A stretch of DNA of 64,000 nt from Bradysia coprophila (taxonomy: Eukaryota; Arthropoda; Insecta; Diptera; Sciaridae). Position 1 is the first letter of the stretch. Each line of letters starts with the position of its first letter. The position numbers and the translations under genes are program-made. The stretch covers positions 3,060,415-3,124,414 of the forward strand of contig NW_023503584.1 of NCBI RefSeq assembly GCF_014529535.1, read 5' to 3'. Shown here in pieces: positions 48,001-59,762 of this stretch. Under the pieces are notes generated by a model, which was given only the letters and a program-made list of their open reading frames with translations, did no database searches and was not told the DNA's origin.

Positions 48001-51000
48001 GTATCAATTTCACGTCGTTCAATTCCATCCAACTGGATTTACTCGGTTGTATTGCTACACTTTCTTTGACTGGTATAACTGATTCGATAATTCCCTTGTC
48101 TCCAGTCACTATTGACGGGAACATTTGATTTGTTCTTTCATCAGGCAACGAACGAATGGTTCCTTTGCCATTCGTATCGGTCAAGTGATTTATTTCGTTC
48201 TGTAGTGATTCATAGCTATTGCTACGTCCCTGTAGTGACAAACTTCTACTTAAAGCTCGATTCCGTACCATCTTCTTACTCAAATTCTCCATGTTTCCGG
48301 GCACATCTTCTTCCTCGCGCTGTGTTTCCAGGTGCAGAAACACTTCTTCCAATGTCGTCATAGAAACACCATAACTGCATATGCCCAGTCGTTGGGTCTT
48401 GGTCACGATCTCTGACTCAATGTCAGAGAATAATGGAGCGAAAAAATCCACCGCATCGTGAGGCAATATATAGCTCAGCTCACGGCCATGACGACGAGCC
48501 CGTTCGGCCTTCGGTACATGCTGGTTCACCAGTTTTGTAATGCCCGTTTCGCGAGCATTTGTGTCTAGCACCAGTGTCAAATGGTAGCCAATGCCAAACT
48601 TATTCTTTAGAAATAACGATGAGCCACAGCAACGCAAACGACCTCTTGAGACAACAGCTTTCCGATCCGCCAGTATGTCAGCTGTGGTAAGTTTTGAAGT
48701 TAATAAAGTTCGGAGATGCTCTGAATTTCCGTTGAATGAAGTAACATACCTTCGTCCATGAAGTGTGTAGTCAGTAAAATGACTTTGCCGTGCTTCCTAT
48801 TTTGCAGTATTGACCACATATGCCGCCTGGAGTATGGGTCCACTCCAGCTGTGGGTTCGTCTAAAATGATTATCTGGAGAAGGAAGGAATTTAGAAGAAA
48901 CCTGCAAAGTCGTAAGAAATTCGTTATTGGTACCTTTGGGTCACCTATGATAGCAATGCCAACGGACAATTTCCTTTTTTGACCGCCGCTCAAATTTTTC
49001 ACTCTCAAATTGGCTGTGTCTTGAAGATCAATGTCTCTTAGCGTCTTGTGTACTTCATCTCGGATTTCGGATTTTGGTATCCCCTAGACAAATTGAACAT
49101 GATACAGAAGGGGACAAGCGTCAGGGGTTTCAGATATTGAAAATGCCTTTCTTTCAACTTACACGAACTGCCGCGAAGAAGTAAAGATGTTCCTTGGCAG
49201 TCAACTGATCGAATAAAATATCATGTTGCGGACATACACCCGTCATCCGGCGAATCATTGTCATGTCGTTCGGATCTCTATGGAAATGAATATAAAAGTT
49301 AAGGAAGAGGAAGTTGACCAACTTTCGACCAAAATTCGTACCTTATATCATATCCGAAAACGTAGGCTGTCCCCGATGACGGTGATGTCAAACCGGTCAA
49401 AATGTTGAAGAGTGTGGACTTGCCAGCCCCGTTGTGTCCCAGAATCGCGGTTATTTGTCCTTCGTATATCGTCAAATTGATGCCATTTACAGCCTTAACT
49501 TGGGGCTTCCGGCAGGAATTGAAACTTTTGTACAGATCCACTATTCTGATAGCTTCTTTGCCCCGCATTTCCCTAAAATGATACAACTATTTCTGTAGAG
49601 CTTTTATCGCAGATGAAATCCGTTTCAGTTACCTAGACACCGGTTCTACATCTCTCGTATGCTCGTCAATATTATTGAATGACGAGGCCGATTCACCATT
49701 TAGCAGTGGAACTTTCGGTATTTTATTGTTGCACCAAAATTTCCGACTGAAACAAAACAACGGCGAACGTTTCGTTCCGTAGTCGCCTGGTAAAAATTCA
49801 AATTAGCAAACCATCCAATTCGATTGTGAAAATTGACTCACTGGGTATGACCGAATCGAAATAGTATGCGAGTCCTGCATAGAGTAAAATATCGATTGCC
49901 ATCATAAAAATGGAACCACCTAATGGAATGCCTGGACCAGACCATAAATTGTCGAGAGTGACTCCTTGCCCGGATATGTCAAGTACGAGGATTTTATCCA
50001 TTGCCAATGCGAATCCAGTTGGCGATATCAAGGATACAATCCATAAAGTTGCTGAAGTGTCCGAATCATCCAAAAATACTTGGATGAAGTACAGGAGGGA
50101 CATAATATTTACAGCAAAATTTCCTAGTATCCCAGCCGTCTGCGATAGGTTTAAAATTAAGTTTTTCCCGTCCAGAAATGTAACGAACTAGAGTCACTTA
50201 CCCTTGAGTTGTCGAAAAACGGCGTTATCATAAATCCTATGAGTATGACGGAGAAGCTGTAGAGCAATATCAGTACAAAAACGGGCAAGTAATTTGTGTA
50301 TTGGAAAACACCGAGTGAAAATAGAAGCACAACGGATACGCCAGTGAGAAAGAACACAAAAACGCCATAAATGATGAACCAGGCTAGCCAAAACACCGAG
50401 TCCCGTAGACCCATTATCTTTAGGCCTTCTTTGATATGATTTTCCTTTTCTCCTACTATCAGAATCAACAAATATGTTATGAATTGCGACAGAGCCATCA
50501 CCATGTAAATGGGAATAACGACACGAAAAGCTACCATCCAGTTGCCAGTGTACGCTTCTTTGGGAAACATTTCCAGTGTGATCATTGGTACCTGTAACTT
50601 TAAATTAGCTGACGCTATCTGCAAGAGAAAACATAATTTGGTTCAGACCACTCGATTCTAATGATGAAGTTCATCTGTAAGACTAACCCGAATCTTTGTG
50701 TAATCCAAAAGCGTTTGTAGGGCTATGAATCCTGAATAGTAATATTGATTGCAAGGACACGATTTCCCGGCTTCTATCGGAAACACTGATGTCCAAGAAC
50801 TTTCAGTTTGTCTGCACACAGCCAGTGATGAGAAAAGCTCCGTTGTGGGTGGTGTACCAACGAATGATGGATTGGTACGTATTTCGTATTTCAGAGGACC
50901 ATTGTACGGATCATCACTGTGAAATATGACCGCCATTGGCATCGCATTCGGATCACGCCAATACGCTCCCAGCAGATCTTCCTGCGTTTCGTAAAACATC

Positions 51001-51486
51001 CAATTGATCTCATGCAGACCTGGTCCATACGACATGTTCAGCCACAAATCATTCACAGAGTCCAAGAACGGCTGAAATTGTTGGTTAGGGAATTTAATCA
51101 ATGAACAGCGTTCATAGCAGGAAAGACAATACCTTTGTTGTTGATGAGTTCCAATGTGGAAGAACTGCGATTGTATGATTTGCGTCTAGTTTAAAATGTT
51201 CGAAAAGTCTAGCTTCCTGAGGGGTCGTTATGGCAGGAAAATTTGGATTTGGTATGAGAATCTTCAGTACTATTAGGGTGCCTAACGTGTACAAAGGTAG
51301 AAAAACCTCCTGGAGAGGGTGGAATAACAAAGCACAAAGTTAATTTATCACGAAGCTTTGCACATCGATTGGTTTACTGACCGCTATTGTTTTCCTGGAA
51401 TCTCGTAACTTTAGGCGTACATTCCGAATCAATGTGGCCCGAAGCTGTTGCATAAAAGAACTCGTCCCCATGTATTCGTTAACCAT
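44039..51486 (-). CDS. ABCA-family lipid transporter, full transporter; this copy carries an exon insertion
   Basis: Many short exons encode a full ABCA protein. The start [11 protein letters not shown] lies at 51486. The order is first membrane helix and large extracellular loop (51.3-50.7 kb), membrane helices (50.6-49.8 kb), NBD1 with Walker [10 protein letters not shown] near 49.43 kb, signature [12 protein letters not shown] near 48.98 kb and [10 protein letters not shown] near 48.86 kb. A regulatory linker and second membrane half follow (48.6-46.65 kb), then NBD2 with Walker [10 protein letters not shown] near 46.18 kb and signature [17 protein letters not shown] near 44.86 kb. The C-terminus ([16 protein letters not shown]) ends at 44039. 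The family moves phospholipids or sterols across membranes. The NBD2 exon is split by an insertion at 44984-46002, so this allele probably lacks a complete NBD2. The exact subfamily was not resolved; ABCA3-like is my guess. Confidence 0.85.
44975..46002 (-). mobile_element. Poly(A)-tailed retrotransposed insertion within an ABCA exon, about 1.0 kb
   Basis: TAGCTGCAT is duplicated at 44975-44983 and 45994-46002. Between the copies lies about 1.0 kb whose minus-strand 3' end is an uninterrupted run of 83 A (plus-strand T, 44983-45065), preceded by AATAAA-like signals. This is the hallmark of LINE-driven target-primed insertion. One copy of the duplicated target restores the coding text [17 protein letters not shown] of NBD2, so the insertion is exonic. 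The body encodes no recognisable protein. It may be a LINE 3' end, a SINE-like element or a copied RNA. Such a long pure A tail suggests a very recent event. Confidence 0.8.
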
Positions 51487-51499
51487 ATCGATTATCTTT

Positions 51500-54200
51500 T
51501 ATTTACAATCTGAAACGAGCGAAAATAAATTGTAGCGACCATTCTACCCTCGACTCCCGCATGTGCATTTCAAATTGAATATTGTCTATCCGCAGATTAT
51601 TTAAAATGCGAATCCAGATTCACATTAAATACTTTGTCTAAGTCAATAGAAAATTAATTTAAAAATACGAGGTCCCTGCAAGGAAAGAATTAAACGAACC
51701 GACAACTTCAATCTAATCCATGTCATTCATTCCACATACGATATCGAAGTTACTGTACAGTGTACATATATATACATACAACAGTACACATAGATACGTG
51801 TCGTAATGTAGTTTTCATGTGGTAAAGGATGTGGAATAAATCATTTAAAACTAAATCAGACATGTTCTCATCTAATTGGATTGAAATTGTCTGTTCTCTA
51901 ACAGTTTTATAGAGACCACTGTTATTTGGTCTTTTGGAGAAGCAATTGCCAGGACGGAGGAGTATGACAGGTGGAAGGTTTGTCCAAAAAACTAGAGTTA
52001 CGGTCCCCGAATGACTGAATCTCTGAAAATTAACGTAATCTACCTTATTTTCTCTGATCCACTTGAGGACTGACCACATCGTTTGATCCTCTCACAAGAC
52101 TTTTAAAGATTCTTACAATCAAAGAGATGGTTTTCTTGTGATTGTGAAAAGCAAACTTATTCTTCTTCGGGTTGTTTGATACATTCCTGAAGAGGCCTTG
52201 AATGGCTGCAAACGAAACCACTCTCAATTTTTTTCCCTCAATAGGCAGACCCAATTGGCATATATTTGTAAATTTGGTTGACAAATGATTTTCAAAAAAA
52301 AAAATCCTCTGAGGATTTTCTGATCGTTTTCCAAGGATTTTTTAGGGGTGTTTTACCGATTCTGGTTGGATTTTGATTTTTTTTTTTTTTAATTTCATTT
52401 TATTTGATTTTTTTGAGCGTTTTAAAGGATTTTCTATGAATTTGAGTATTTTTTGTCGTAAAATTTTGAAGGATTTTCTAAAAAATTTCATCTATGAAAA
52501 TCTTCTCGAGTTAATAGTCGAAAAATTACATTCCCGCATGGATATCGTTGTCGCTAGAAGTGAGTGACATGTATGACTATGGGTTCATTGGAAAGCTAAG
52601 GTCGGGTACTAAATTGCCAAATTCGGTAATTTTGATCCAACAAGGATGAAGTGCTAAATAAAATTATGGTTCTCCAATATATCTTTAGGAATTATATTGA
52701 CCATCCCAAAGAAAAATGAGTCCGATTTTTCGAAGTCCCCTTGCAAAGGAATCACTCAGAAAACTTGAGAGAAATAATTGAAATGTAGAAAAGAAAGAAA
52801 ATGAAAAAATTGCGGGTTCAACGATCCTACACCTCAATTTAAAAAAAAGATAATGAGAAATCGAATTAATCATTTGAGTAACTTCTAACGTGCCTTAATC
52901 GGTCGTAATTCTTAATCTAAATCGTTGAAGCGGAATACTTTCAAGTGTCAGTTTAATTACTGGTTTAAAGTAGAATTGTTTCGTAGGCATCACGTACCCA
53001 CCACGTCGCGATGTGCATAAACATGCCCAGCTAACTCACAATTCCCAATTTATCCAATAAAATAACCCATTTCTTACCGTTCTGTGATATAGCCGCATGA
53101 ACAATCGCTGAATATTTCACCAAATCACAGTGGTGTGTTCCACTTGTTCAAATATTTATTTCACCTTGGAGAAATAAACAAAACCTTAACTTAATCATTT
53201 TGATTGACGAGTAATAACCTCTGATTTCAGACTAATTGATATTACTGCCTAGGTGTATGTATGAGTGTATGCGCTCGAATGTATTTAGAAGTTTAGTGGC
53301 GTTTTGTCTTTATGAATTTTCAAAATGTGTAATATCCTTAATCCACTTATAATCCCTTGACTTGATGCTAATATATTGAACGCGATTGCACAACGATCAT
53401 TCGATTATTGCTTTCGGTTAATTAATTTAGTCGACGAGAGTAATTTCGATAAATTTAAACTTACACCAAAATTGTCTTATCGACTTTATCACACAAATTT
53501 TTCTTTTTTTTATTAAATTTCAGGGAGGAGATATCACCGCACTTCTGAGAGTGCACCCATTAAAAGAGTTTTTCATTTTTGCAGTTGAATTTTCTATCTG
53601 AAAAACCATAGAATCGAATCTTCGGAATCAGATTAACGAAATTGATTACAGTTTCCCCGTTCGACGACAAAATTTACTTCGAATATTCTGTTTCATTGTC
53701 AGTTTCGGTGCATTTCACGTTTATTACTATATTCACAAACCGATAAGCTGAAGAAAATTTTGATCCAAAATGTCTTAGAAAATTTCAACTGGGAAAATGT
53801 GTTCTACAAAAATAGTTTTGATTTGTTCCGACATCGGTCACACACAAATTTTCTTAAATTAATTATTTATCCAGTTACACAGAATTAAATTTTATTTGTT
53901 AATATAAAAACACAGTTCAAACACATAAATGGGGGTAAAAAGCTCGTGTGTGCGACCACAACCACAAAATATGTTTAGGGAAAAACCAATAAAACGCGAA
54001 CGGTGTTTATGTGAACATTGGCGCGCCACGAAACTATCCGATCGACTTGTGACAAAAGCGCACAATCCTTCAACATTTCAACATTATGAAACATAAGGAT
54101 ATATAATACCAGAGAGCTTGAGCGAGAAATGTTCGTAACAGAGTTAAACAACTAAACAAATACACTCACTCTGCATTCACATCAAACATGCGCATTTCAT
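51500..54200. other. Upstream region of the ABCA gene
   Basis: An AG near 51510 just upstream of the ATG may be the end of a 5'-UTR intron. The rest (51.55-54.2 kb) shows no coding exon. A stretch at 52.28-52.52 kb is rich in GGATTTT and TTTTCC runs. Tracts of low-complexity A/T lie at 53.44-53.52 and 53.86-53.92 kb. Confidence 0.4.
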
Positions 54201-54209
54201 ACTACCGGG

Positions 54210-56660
54210 GAGTTTGTATTTATATCCAGCATATTTTGCATGTGCACGTAAGGTACACGAGTAAACGAGTACATGGAATCACATTTATGTAACACTTGTG
54301 TCGGAGAAAGGTCAGTTCTTAGGAGCTTGCACGATACAATGAAGGTGTTACTTATAAGGACCTCTCGTAACAATGTTTTTAGACACGAATTAAGAAGAAA
54401 TCAGAATCTGAACATTCAAATATCTTATAATAAAATTAAAAGTTGAAAGTCGGACTAGCTCGGAAAAAATTTATTTATTTGCCAAATATTTCGATCTCAA
54501 ATCGAGATCAAATCAGTGGCTGTAACGATAATTCAGTCGTGATACAAAAAGACAACAACAGCAAAAAAAATATAAATTATCACCTCACTGTGACTCCAAA
54601 AAGCAAACTCTTCGAGAAAAAAAAACTTTCTCGAGCGTCAAAATAAACATCAAATTCTAAAACTAAATGATAATTTACATTAGAAACATATCAAGAACAC
54701 TGACTAAAAGCTCAGCTTACATAGAACATCGGTAGTCACGCAATGATCGGTAAATCAACAACAAACGAAATTGTATTTTCTTAGAACATAAATTCGAGAA
54801 AAAAAACGATAAACCAAAAGTGGTGAACGTCGTAGCACTTAGAAACTCTACTAAAGTGAATCCAGTTGAAAAGAAACCCATTGTGGCGATACTGTATGTC
54901 AAAGGTCTTTTCGAACGTTTAAAATCAGTATGAAAAGAAGAACTCACTTTGGCTGGCGAATTTCTTGATAAAGTTCAGGTCCATAGACGTACATATCATT
55001 GAGTACTTCTGGTCACCAAATGGAAAGTGTTAAGAAATATCAGAATGATTCACCTTGCATGTGAACTTCATTAAATGAGTCTACAAACATCTTATAAGAC
55101 ATAATTTGTAACTTTATTTCGGTTAAAATTGGAAATAAAAAACTGCCTCAAAAATCTTTCGAGTAAGTCGAGTTACCCACATTTTGACATCGTAAAGAAT
55201 ACAAGCCAGATAGCGAATAGGGCAATTTTGGTATTTTTGGAAAGATGCGGTGTCAGGTTGTGAGATATAGTAGCAACTGAAGCTATACCCAGCAGTGTAT
55301 GAGCTAGACATGACCAGAAAGCTTCCCGATGGTGAAAAAAACCAGTGAAAGCTGTCCACATTCACAAAGTAAAAATGTTAAATTTCTTGTTAGTGCATAT
55401 AACTGTTCGGTAGACCAGAGTCAACCAGTACACAGCAATTAATTTCATTTTTAGTCGAAATTTCCATACATTTCCATTAAAAAATCTCAGAAATCTGGGT
55501 ACCAAAAAGAAAGTGTTTTAAGATCTTTTGAAAAAATTAAAAAAATTCCTCCCAATTTTTTGATAAATGGGATGTGCCTGCCTTCATTTTAAGCCAATAA
55601 AAATGAAAAATCGGTTAGGGTGCTCAATGACAAAACAATAAAATTGGACTTTGATGCCTCATGCTGACTCACAGCTACAACCTTTCGACCCGACGATACT
55701 TTTATTATAAACGTCCGTCAATTCTCTACAAACTACCATTAGATCCAAATCGATTATGTCGTTTAATTCTGGGGTAAAATTTTCTGAAAAGGTCCTGATT
55801 TTGAAATTTTCAAATTTTCTTAGAGTCGCCCCGAGGCGGAGAGTTCGTTTAAAAAAAAAACTTCTACGAAATGATCACCTTGAAATTCCCTATCGATAGC
55901 ACCATAAACGTTCGGAAACGAAAATGGTGTGTCCGATTCAAAAAGTGTCACCTTTTATTTAGGCACTTTCGCTTGTCGCCCTCACTTCGTTCTGGCTACA
56001 ACTCGCGAAATTGCCTGAAATATACCGTCCAAAAAAATGCGTAAATAACTATTTTGCTGTTTTTGTCTTTTTGTATCATGGTTGAATTATTGTTACAGCC
56101 ACTGATGATGATCTCGATTTGAGATCGAAATATTTGGCATATAAGTTGCTTTTTTCAGAGCTATTCCGACTTTCAACTTTAACTTCATATGTCAAGCTCA
56201 TTCTCGAATACGAAAGACCTTGTTTAAAGGGCTAGTCATCTGTTATCGACACTGACGGCAGATATAGGCGATGAGGCCTGGCAAGTTCTTATAGAGAATG
56301 TTTTATATAAACTAGGAGGTGGTGTTTAATACAAAATCTGTCACTTCAACGTTTATATCAAACATTCTCTATAAGAACTATCCAGGGCTCATCGCCTGTA
56401 TTTGTCATCAGTGTCGATAACAGATGACTAGCCTTTTATACAAGGTGTGTTTGAGGGTCCTTCGCAATTCATCTATAAACATTGTTTCGAGAGGTCCTTA
56501 TAAGTAACACCTTCGTTGTATCGTGCAAGCATTATAAAATCAAGCTCCTAAGAACTGACCTTTCTTCGACGTGTTATATAAATGTGATTCCACGTACTCG
56601 TTCACTCGTGTACCTTACGTGCACATGCAAAATATGGTGGATATACATACACAAAGGAAG
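54210..56660. mobile_element. DNA element with long terminal inverted repeats, about 2.4 kb
   Basis: The left arm, about 54210-54565, returns in reverse complement at about 56060-56660. Matching blocks include CATATTTTGCATGTGCACGT, AAGGTCAGTTCTTAGGAGCT, GTTACTTATAAGGACCTCTC and ATTTCGATCTCAAATCGAGA. The right arm is longer because a separate palindrome (56229-56435) is inserted in it. The interior (54.57-56.05 kb) shows no transposase, so the element is non-autonomous. Terminal bases and target duplication could not be fixed. Confidence 0.7.
56229..56435. repeat. Palindromic MITE nested in the right arm of the long-TIR element
   Basis: GGCTAGTCATCTGTTATCGA opens the element and its complement closes it. 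The arms continue inward (CACTGACGGCAGATATAGGC, then TTATAGAGAATGTTT against AAACATTCTCTATAA). It is absent from the left arm of the host element, so it inserted later. Confidence 0.7.
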
Positions 56661-56696
56661 TAACGGATTTAATGGTTTTGTTGCGATAAAGTGTAA

Positions 56697-56814
56697 TGCT
56701 TGATTTCCTCTTAAGCCGTTTACACTTCGTTTAGCTTAACCACGCCTCTTTTTTATTGTTTCAAGAGTAAACGGAGCGTAAACGGCGTAAGAGGAAATCA
56801 AGCATAAGTATGCT
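56697..56814. repeat. Inverted-repeat element, 118 bp
   Basis: ATGCTTGATTTCCTCTTA pairs with TAAGAGGAAATCAAGCAT at the other end, and GCCGTTTAC with GTAAACGGC. It is a short MITE-like hairpin just outside the long-TIR element. Confidence 0.6.
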
Positions 56815-56840
56815 GCGTTTGTAAAAGGTAAATACAGGAT

Positions 56841-57191
56841 CAGGGCCTATTTTTGGAAATTTCCAAAAACTGCGGACGTTCAAAAACCGAATTTTTCCAT
56901 CATTTCGAACTGTTTTGGCATCTCCTGAGCTCAGCCTTGTGTCTTAGCCGGCTCTCAATAATTTTGTTTGATTATTGACGCTCTCATCTTATTAATTAAT
57001 CATGCTCGACTTCATTTGAAAGCTGATAGTGTCAAGAATCAAACAAAATAATTAAAATAATAATTAAAACGCAAGGCTGAGTTGGTAAAACAGTTCGAAA
57101 TGATGGAAAAATTCGGTTTTTGGATGTTCTTGTTTTTGGAAATTTTTGGCAATTTTTTGGAAATTTGGGAAATTTCCAAAAATAGTCCCTG
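56841..57191. mobile_element. hAT-like MITE, about 350 bp
   Basis: The ends CAGGGCCTATTTTTGGAAAT and ATTTCCAAAAATAGTCCCTG are inverted and resemble those of the 42.65-kb hAT MITE (CAGGGCCTA core). The interior also folds: GTTCAAAAACCGAATTTTTC pairs with its complement near 57100-57130. Flanks TACAGGAT and TAATAGGA are only loosely alike, so the target duplication is eroded or absent. Confidence 0.6.
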
Positions 57192-57316
57192 TAATAGGAT
57201 AGCTTCAGTGAGGAGCAGATAGATTTCGGTATCCATGTCAGATTTACAGATTTTATCAAAGAGTTTCCGTACCGAAAGAAATTCAAGAAAAGTCTGAGAA
57301 AAAGACAAGTTTATTG

Positions 57317-58375
57317 TCAGCAATGTTCTGGGACCCAGCTATCGTCAATAGCAAATATATTTTCAACATTGTACAAAAATGCTTCTTTTTCTGTCAATTG
57401 GTGGCTCCAAGGCACTCTCAAAGTAACGTTAACGCCTTGTGTGTTATATTCCGCATAAAATGCAGTCGCTTCATTTGCCTCACTACCCCAATTGTGCCAT
57501 CCACTGGGATTGATAAACGATCCCATTGTTGTATTCAAGAATACTGTCTTAGCATGGGGTCGCCATGGCCGACCCAAATACACAGATGTTACATCCGTCG
57601 CTGAAATGATTGTACAATTTCTCAGCACGAATCCGAATTTTGTTTCCGGTCTCGTGGAAGCGGCGGTAATGTAGGAATTTCGTAACGTTCTGATGAGACA
57701 ATTGTCGAAAATGGCAGTTGCTTCCCCGAAAATAAAATCGGTTGTACCCTCAATGTAACAGTTCGAATAATATTGCCTTGAATTTTGGCTGGCTGCGTAA
57801 ATAGTGTCTTGGTTTCCCAAAATGGCACAATCACGAAACACAGCCCGATCCCCTTCCACATGTAGTGCGACAGCTTGACCAACCTGACCGGCAACATTTT
57901 CAAAAGTTAAGTTCGACGCACGGAAGTCGTCGCCCTGAACGAGAACGGTGTACGAGGTGAATGTGTTGAATACCGTTTGTCCCGTTGGATCGGGGAACGG
58001 TCGAGGTTTTCCAGTGTAATCGGCATTACTGACAATTGTCGTTGATCTGTTTTCGCCAATTAGTGATATCTTGGTTTTCCACGAGGGAATGATTAATTTT
58101 TCCTGGTAGTTACCTGGTTTCACATAAATTTCGACTTGGACTTGGGATAAATCACGAACAGCATTTACCGCTGCTTGTATGGTGGTAAAATTTCCACTAC
58201 CATCTTGAGCAACAGTCAATCTGCTAGGCCAATCTTGAGTGACCACAAACGAAAAGAGCGCTGAACCTTTAATTTGAACAACTGATTGTGAGCATGTCTT
58301 AAACGGATGTTAACATTGAGATATGTTACCCAACACCGTGAATTTTAGTATCGTATTGCATCTGTTTGATATCAT
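57317..58375 (-). CDS. Secreted pectin methylesterase (CE8), bacterial-type, probably horizontally acquired
   Basis: Exon 1 is 58375-58330 and exon 2 58260-57317, with a 69-bp GT-AG intron between. The spliced product is about 329 residues and starts with a signal peptide (ILKFTVLALFSFVV) formed across the junction. The mature domain has all five CE8 signatures: GNYQE, QAVAL, GNQDTIYA, TDFIFG and LGRPW. The expected catalytic Asp (about 167 and 190), Arg (about 246) and Gln (about 144) are present. The enzyme removes methyl esters from homogalacturonan, preparing it for lyases or hydrolases. Sequence phrases resemble bacterial more than plant enzymes, and no plant-type inhibitor pro-region is present. 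The GH88 gene is divergently placed 1.4 kb away. Nothing suggests decay. Confidence 0.88.
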
Positions 58376-58379
58376 TGCT

Positions 58380-59760
58380 TGCATAATTTGTGAACGAACA
58401 TGTCTCAAGTAACTCAGAAAATTGGCGTAAAGCTTGTCGTGATTAGTAAAAGCAACTGAATTGATTATACTCTATCAGACTACGAGCACCGTTACTATCT
58501 ATCCTTTGAATCGAAATTTTATCATTTTACGATATGATGATAGACTGATACACAGACACAGATGTAATATAGGCAGAGGGGAAGCAACAACTAGTGCTTA
58601 GTGGGAAAGGCAAATGTAATATTTGGAATTTAATTTTTTTCAGTCCAGTCATGAACACCTAAAAGTGAGTCCGTGTTAACAATCTCTCATTTTTATTAGT
58701 ACATTCTGTTCCACATATTACAATGTATTTCATATATGAATGACTCACAGATATGAATATGTGGGACAAAGTGGAATAAACAAAATAGTGGATTGATAAC
58801 ACGGTGAATTGTAATTTCTGAGCCAGATGTTAGAGGTTTCCCCTATGATGTGGCTCTTGGTATGTGTGTTAAAAACATTCGTTTTATTATTGCATGAACG
58901 TATAATCTTATCACATTTGAAGAAGCCGTGTGCCATTTGGTAATGCAATATACATCCTAATCTGGACCGATTAGAGATGATGACTTTTAAAAAATGAACT
59001 ACTAATCTAGCTCCTATACTAATCGTAGTGTTAATTGTCTTTATCGGTCGCTGATTATCTAGGTGCCCGACTATGATTGGCATTATGAAATGTTTATGAC
59101 ATTAAATTTATGTTGCTTTACCACTAATTTTACTAAGCTACTTGTGTGAAATAGTTATTTGTTTACAAATGGAAGAAAATAGAAAATTCAAACAACAACA
59201 ATTTGGGGAAGAAAAATGTATATTTTCTACCCAGTCAAAACAAGAGGGAGGAAAATGTATATTTTCTACATCGAACTGTCATCAAATGAAACGTCATGGG
59301 TCAACAAATAGTCATTTACATCACAAGTACATAGCATTTTCGTGTGACGTATTGAGTTTTTAATGCTTGCTGAGGGAACCGAAAGTAAAACAAATGACAA
59401 TTTTGGGAGCAAGCATGAAAACAACAATTTCTCATGGCGATTGAGAAAATAAGGTTAATCACACCACACATATGAAAACAAATAATTTTCCTTCGGCAAT
59501 AGGTCATAAGTACAATTAAACGTAAAATGAGCGGAACATAATCATTTATCTCCCCTGCTATATGTAGGCTTATATTTCGATAACCAACCTACTTTCTGCC
59601 AATAGGAACTTATTGTGTGTCAGTAGTAGGTGAGACGTTGATTGAATATCTTAATAATTACTCCTTGTTAACAGCAATTAATTTTAATAATAATTAATTT
59701 TATACTCTGAGTGGACTAGTGATTTAGATATTTTTTGGAGTTTGCTGTTGACAGCACAAA
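58380..59760. promoter_or_regulatory. Divergent intergenic region between pectinesterase and GH88 genes
   Basis: About 1.39 kb separates the two start codons and must hold both promoters. No coding exon was recognised. A short internal duplication (GAAAAATGTATATTTTCTAC, and again GGAAAATGTATATTTTCTAC) lies at 59210-59270. The layout would allow shared control, but no specific site is claimed. Confidence 0.45.
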
Positions 59761-59762
59761 CA

